A DNA stretch of 64,000 nt from Stutzerimonas stutzeri (GTDB lineage Bacteria; Pseudomonadota; Gammaproteobacteria; Enterobacterales; Pasteurellaceae), in NCBI GenBank assembly GCA_901420285.1, contig CABDVE010000001.1:868001-932000 (forward strand), given 5' to 3'. Within the stretch, counting starts at the first letter, position 1; each line of letters starts with the position of its first letter. The notes beneath the pieces were generated by a model that had not been told where the DNA came from, searched no databases, and saw only the letters and a list, made by a program, of their open reading frames with translations. Below, piece by piece: positions 61,197 through 64,000 of the stretch. A program made the translations under genes and the position numbers.

Positions 61197-63062
61197 ATGA
61201 ACCTAGTATTTAAAGTACTCCGATACGGTTGGAAAACCCTAAATTTTATTCGTGATTTGGTCATGAATTTATTCTTTTTAGTTTTTGTTTTATTGCTGGT
61301 AACGCTTGTCGGTCTAACCGGCAGCGGTAAAAAAACAGCGGTTAATTTATCTACCGATAAAGGCGCGTTGCTATTGAATTTAGATGGTTATTTGGCGGAT
61401 AACCGCGACGATGCGTTGAATTGGCAACAGGCGCTAAAAGAATTGAGTGGTAATGAGCACTCGCCGTTAAAGATTTCTACTTTTGATTTAGTTTATGCCA
61501 TTAATTTGGCGAAAGACGATGCCGGTATTCGCGGCTTAGTGTTGGATCTTAATGATTTTTCCGGTGGCGATTTGCCTGCAATGAATTATATCGGCAAAGC
61601 CATTGAAAATTTCAAAACTACCGGAAAACCGGTTATTGCCTTTGCCAATAATTATTCCCAAGGGCAGTATTTTTTAGCAAGTTTTGCCGATCAAATTTAT
61701 CTGAATCCGAACGGGCAAGTCTTGATTCAAGGTTTGACGCAAGAAAATTTATACTATAAAGACCTATTGGACAAACTCGCCGTCACGCCACATATTTTCC
61801 GAGTGGGAACTTATAAGTCGGCGGTGGAACCTTTTTTACGCAACGATATGTCGCCGGAAGCGAAGGCTAACGCAAATCAATGGCTGAACGGTATGTGGCA
61901 AAGTTATTTGCAAACGGTGAGTGCGAATCGCCATCTAACGACAGATAAATTTGCACCTGACGCGAAACAATATTTAACTGAATTGAAAGCGTTGAAGGGC
62001 GATGCTACGGCATACGCATTACAACGTAAATGGGTGACGGAATTAGTCACGAATTTGGATTTAGAACAAAAACTAATCGCGCTGTTCGGTCGAAATAGCG
62101 AAGGCGAAGCAAAAATGGTGGATTTTTCTACCTATTTATCGGGTTTTGAAGATCGTCTTATGCCGTCCGATGAGGAAAATAAAATCGCTGTGGTGAATGT
62201 GGAAGGCGCGATTATCGACGGCGAAAGCCTTGACGGCGACGTGGGCGGCGACACTATTGTGCGTTTGTTGCGCAAAGCGTATGACGACGAAAAAGTGAAA
62301 GGCGTTATTTTACGCGTGAATTCGCCGGGTGGTAGCGCTTTTGCTTCGGAATTGATCCGCCAAGAAATAGCGAATTTACAAAAAGCCGGCAAGCCGGTGG
62401 TTGTCTCGATGGGCGCAATGGCTGCCTCGGGCGGTTATTGGATTTCGGCGACAGCCGATTACATTATCGCCGATCCGAACACTATAACGGGGTCTATCGG
62501 TATTTTTGCCATGCTACCGACTTTTGAAAATGCGATTAATAAAATCGGCGTGAATGCCGATGGTGTAAGTACCGGTGATTTGGCGGAAATGTCCGTTTTT
62601 AGTCCGCTTTCAAAGAATATGCAGGATATTTATCAACTTGAAATTGAACACGGTTACGATCAATTTTTGACACTCGTCGGCCGCGGACGTCAAATGTCGA
62701 AGGCAGCAGTGGATAAAATTGCACAAGGACAAGTGTGGCGCGGTACCGATGCCTTTAAACACAACCTGGCAGACGAATTGGGCGATTTTGATCGTGCCGT
62801 TGAAAAGATCGGCGAACTGATTAATGTTTATCGCGATACGGTGATTGAAAATTTTAGTGTGGAGTGGATGACGGAAGAGGATGGGAGTTTGATTGACAAG
62901 CTTTATCGCGATTTAAAGCAAAGCAGCCAATCGTTGGTCGCTACATGGCTTGATTTACCGAAACCGATTCGACAAATTAAAGAAGGATTAAACCGGTTGA
63001 ATAAATTTAATGATCCGAAAGGACAGTATTTATATTGTTTGAATTGCGGAACTGTGAGATAA
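61197..63062 (+). CDS. sppA: Signal peptide peptidase SppA, 67K type
   Basis: This 621-aa inner-membrane serine protease degrades cleaved signal peptides. An N-terminal anchor (about residues 22-42) is followed by two S49 domains. The dyad Lys lies in GTYKSAVEPF near residue 206 and the Ser in GAMAASGGYW near 406. It ends 47 nt before a tandem array of the repeat motif. Confidence 0.96.
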   Translation: MNLVFKVLRYGWKTLNFIRDLVMNLFFLVFVLLLVTLVGLTGSGKKTAVNLSTDKGALLLNLDGYLADNRDDALNWQQALKELSGNEHSPLKISTFDLVYAINLAKDDAGIRGLVLDLNDFSGGDLPAMNYIGKAIENFKTTGKPVIAFANNYSQGQYFLASFADQIYLNPNGQVLIQGLTQENLYYKDLLDKLAVTPHIFRVGTYKSAVEPFLRNDMSPEAKANANQWLNGMWQSYLQTVSANRHLTTDKFAPDAKQYLTELKALKGDATAYALQRKWVTELVTNLDLEQKLIALFGRNSEGEAKMVDFSTYLSGFEDRLMPSDEENKIAVVNVEGAIIDGESLDGDVGGDTIVRLLRKAYDDEKVKGVILRVNSPGGSAFASELIRQEIANLQKAGKPVVVSMGAMAASGGYWISATADYIIADPNTITGSIGIFAMLPTFENAINKIGVNADGVSTGDLAEMSVFSPLSKNMQDIYQLEIEHGYDQFLTLVGRGRQMSKAAVDKIAQGQVWRGTDAFKHNLADELGDFDRAVEKIGELINVYRDTVIENFSVEWMTEEDGSLIDKLYRDLKQSSQSLVATWLDLPKPIRQIKEGLNRLNKFNDPKGQYLYCLNCGTVR

Positions 63063-63066
63063 CGGA

Positions 63067-63092
63067 GAAAGCGGGCGAAAGTCCGCTTTTTT
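63067..63092 (+). terminator. Rho-independent terminator after sppA
   Basis: Stem AAGCGG / CCGCTT followed by TTTTTT. Confidence 0.8.
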
Positions 63093-63108
63093 ATTTTGCC
63101 TTTTCAGT

Positions 63109-63204
63109 GTACTGCATTGAAGTCGCATTTGAGCACCGCATTGAAGTTTCGTTTGAGCACCGCATTGAAGTCGCGTTTGAGCACCGCATTGAAGTCTCAT
63201 TTAG
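63109..63204 (-). repeat. Four tandem 24-bp units carrying the motif
   Basis: Exact GCACCGCATT cores at 63133, 63157 and 63181, with a first degenerate unit (GTACTGCATT) at 63109. Spacing is exactly 24 bp. Each unit reads GCACCGCATTGAAGT plus 9 less conserved bases. All units share one orientation, at the sppA/symporter convergent junction. Confidence 0.93.
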
Positions 63205-63228
63205 GCATTAGGGCGCGCCTAAGAATTG

Positions 63229-63253
63229 AAAAGCCTCTTTAAAAAGAGGCTTT
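63229..63253. terminator. Terminator for the BASS-family gene
   Basis: AAAGCCTCTTT pairs with AAAGAGGCTTT. It lies 28 nt beyond the minus-strand stop and may work in both directions. Confidence 0.75.
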
Positions 63254-63280
63254 AGGTTTGAAGTTGCGGTCGATTTTGCG

Positions 63281-64000
63281 CTATTTTTGGTTTTTCATAT
63301 TGGCGAAAATATTCGCTAAAATTGGGCCGGAGACGTTGTGCCAGAAGCTGAATAAGGCGCTCGGTACGGCGGCAATCGGATTGAAATGTGCGGCAGCAAG
63401 AGCGGCGCCTAAGCCGGAGTTCTGCATACCCACTTCAATAGCGATAGCTTTGCTGTCGGCGGTGTTTAGTCTGAATAATTTCGCTGCGAGGAAACCGACA
63501 AAATAACCCAGGCAGTTATGCAATACGACGACGCTGAAGATTAGTAAACCGGACTCTACGATTTTATCTTTGCTTACCGCCACGACAGCCGCCAAGATTA
63601 ATACGATGGAGAGTACGGATATCAGTGGGGTGATTTGACTGACCTGCACGATGGTTTTTTTGAATAAGGCGCGCACGACTAAACCCAAGAAAATCGGGAA
63701 TAACACCATTTTCAAGACGGACATAAACATGGCGGAAGCGTCGATATCAAGCCATTGGCTGGCTAACAGATAGAAAATCGCCGGGGTTAAGAGCGGGGAA
63801 AGTAACGTTGAGATGGTGGTGCAGGCGACGGATAATGCGGTGTTACCTTTGGCCAAATAAGTCATCACATTTGATGAGGTTCCGCCCGGGCAAGAACCGA
63901 CCAAAATTACTCCGACAGCCAAATCAGGCGGTAAATCAAAGGCTTTGGCGAGAATAAAAGCGAGGCCGGGCATGATAATGAATTGACCGGCAACACCGAT
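63281..64000 (-). CDS. Bile acid:sodium symporter (BASS) family transporter, 5' truncated
   Basis: The frame stays open to the window edge, so the N-terminus is missing; 239 residues are visible. About seven hydrophobic segments and the family motifs [19 protein letters not shown] and [14 protein letters not shown] are present, the latter two being the Na+/substrate crossing regions. Bacterial members carry bile acids, pantoate/pantothenate (PanS) or other organic anions; the substrate is not clear. Confidence 0.9.
   Translation of the reverse strand: MGVAGQFIIMPGLAFILAKAFDLPPDLAVGVILVGSCPGGTSSNVMTYLAKGNTALSVACTTISTLLSPLLTPAIFYLLASQWLDIDASAMFMSVLKMVLFPIFLGLVVRALFKKTIVQVSQITPLISVLSIVLILAAVVAVSKDKIVESGLLIFSVVVLHNCLGYFVGFLAAKLFRLNTADSKAIAIEVGMQNSGLGAALAAAHFNPIAAVPSALFSFWHNVSGPILANIFANMKNQK

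Noticed and set aside
63109-63204. CRISPR array from evenly spaced repeats
   Set aside because: Units are 24 bp, contiguous and share most bases between cores, with no unique spacers and no cas genes nearby.

Overview
This window is a chromosomal segment of a Pasteurellaceae bacterium. The evidence is the 16S rRNA sequence type, the many protein families closest to Haemophilus and Aggregatibacter, and gene neighbourhoods typical of the family: ligE/gmhA/artPIQM, yoaA-tsaB-slp-fadD-rnd, yfbV/ackA-pta, cvpA-purF, potABCD and queCDE. I cannot fix genus or species by eye. The only three exact copies I found of the classical Haemophilus-type uptake signal AAGTGCGGT are far fewer than expected for a Haemophilus or Aggregatibacter genome. 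Another 10-mer, AATGCGGTGC, occurs about 31 times.

Layout. (1) Positions 1-9617 hold a surface-polysaccharide (O-antigen or serotype) locus. It contains a truncated rhamnosyltransferase-like GT2, a second GT2, a GT32, a Wzy-like polymerase, a WbaP/WcaJ-type initiating sugar-phosphate transferase, rmlB-rmlA-rmlD-rmlC for dTDP-L-rhamnose, and a convergent WaaL-like ligase. The first 4.9 kb is very AT-rich and looks laterally acquired. (2) 9793-25108 is housekeeping: pepB, ndk, miaB, periplasmic ligase ligE, gmhA, the arginine ABC transporter artPIQM, a CstA-family carrier, hflKC, hemL and wecA. (3) 25224-31073 is an rRNA operon preceded by tRNA-Arg/His/Pro and carrying tRNA-Ile/Ala in the spacer. 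(4) 31416-44308 carries yoaA, tsaB, slp, fadD, rnd, pta-ackA (minus), yfbV and cvpA-purF with a PurR box. (5) 44039-56134 carries yedF/yedE, ybgI, ribA/pgpB, nagK, bcr-rsuA, hypA and potABCD. (6) 56261-64000 carries pepT, queC-queD-queE behind a probable preQ1-I riboswitch, a GATase-like protein, a 47-aa lipoprotein, ydjA, sppA and a truncated bile-acid:sodium-symporter-family protein.

The strongest unexplained signal is the repeated element YCAATGCGGTGCTNWWWT (core AATGCGGTGC, reverse GCACCGCATT). It occurs singly inside genes in several reading frames, and as near-perfect inverted pairs with flanking A/T tracts at six of the ten convergent gene junctions. It also forms two short tandem arrays. 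It is absent from the first 9.9 kb. It shares the TGCGGT core of the known Pasteurellaceae uptake signal and has the same distribution habits (intragenic copies, inverted pairs as terminators). I therefore propose it as a divergent, possibly undescribed, DNA-uptake signal. The rml genes, probably imported, carry the classical Haemophilus-type signal instead. A periplasmic ATP-dependent DNA ligase, whose H. influenzae homologue belongs to the competence regulon, lies in the same window.
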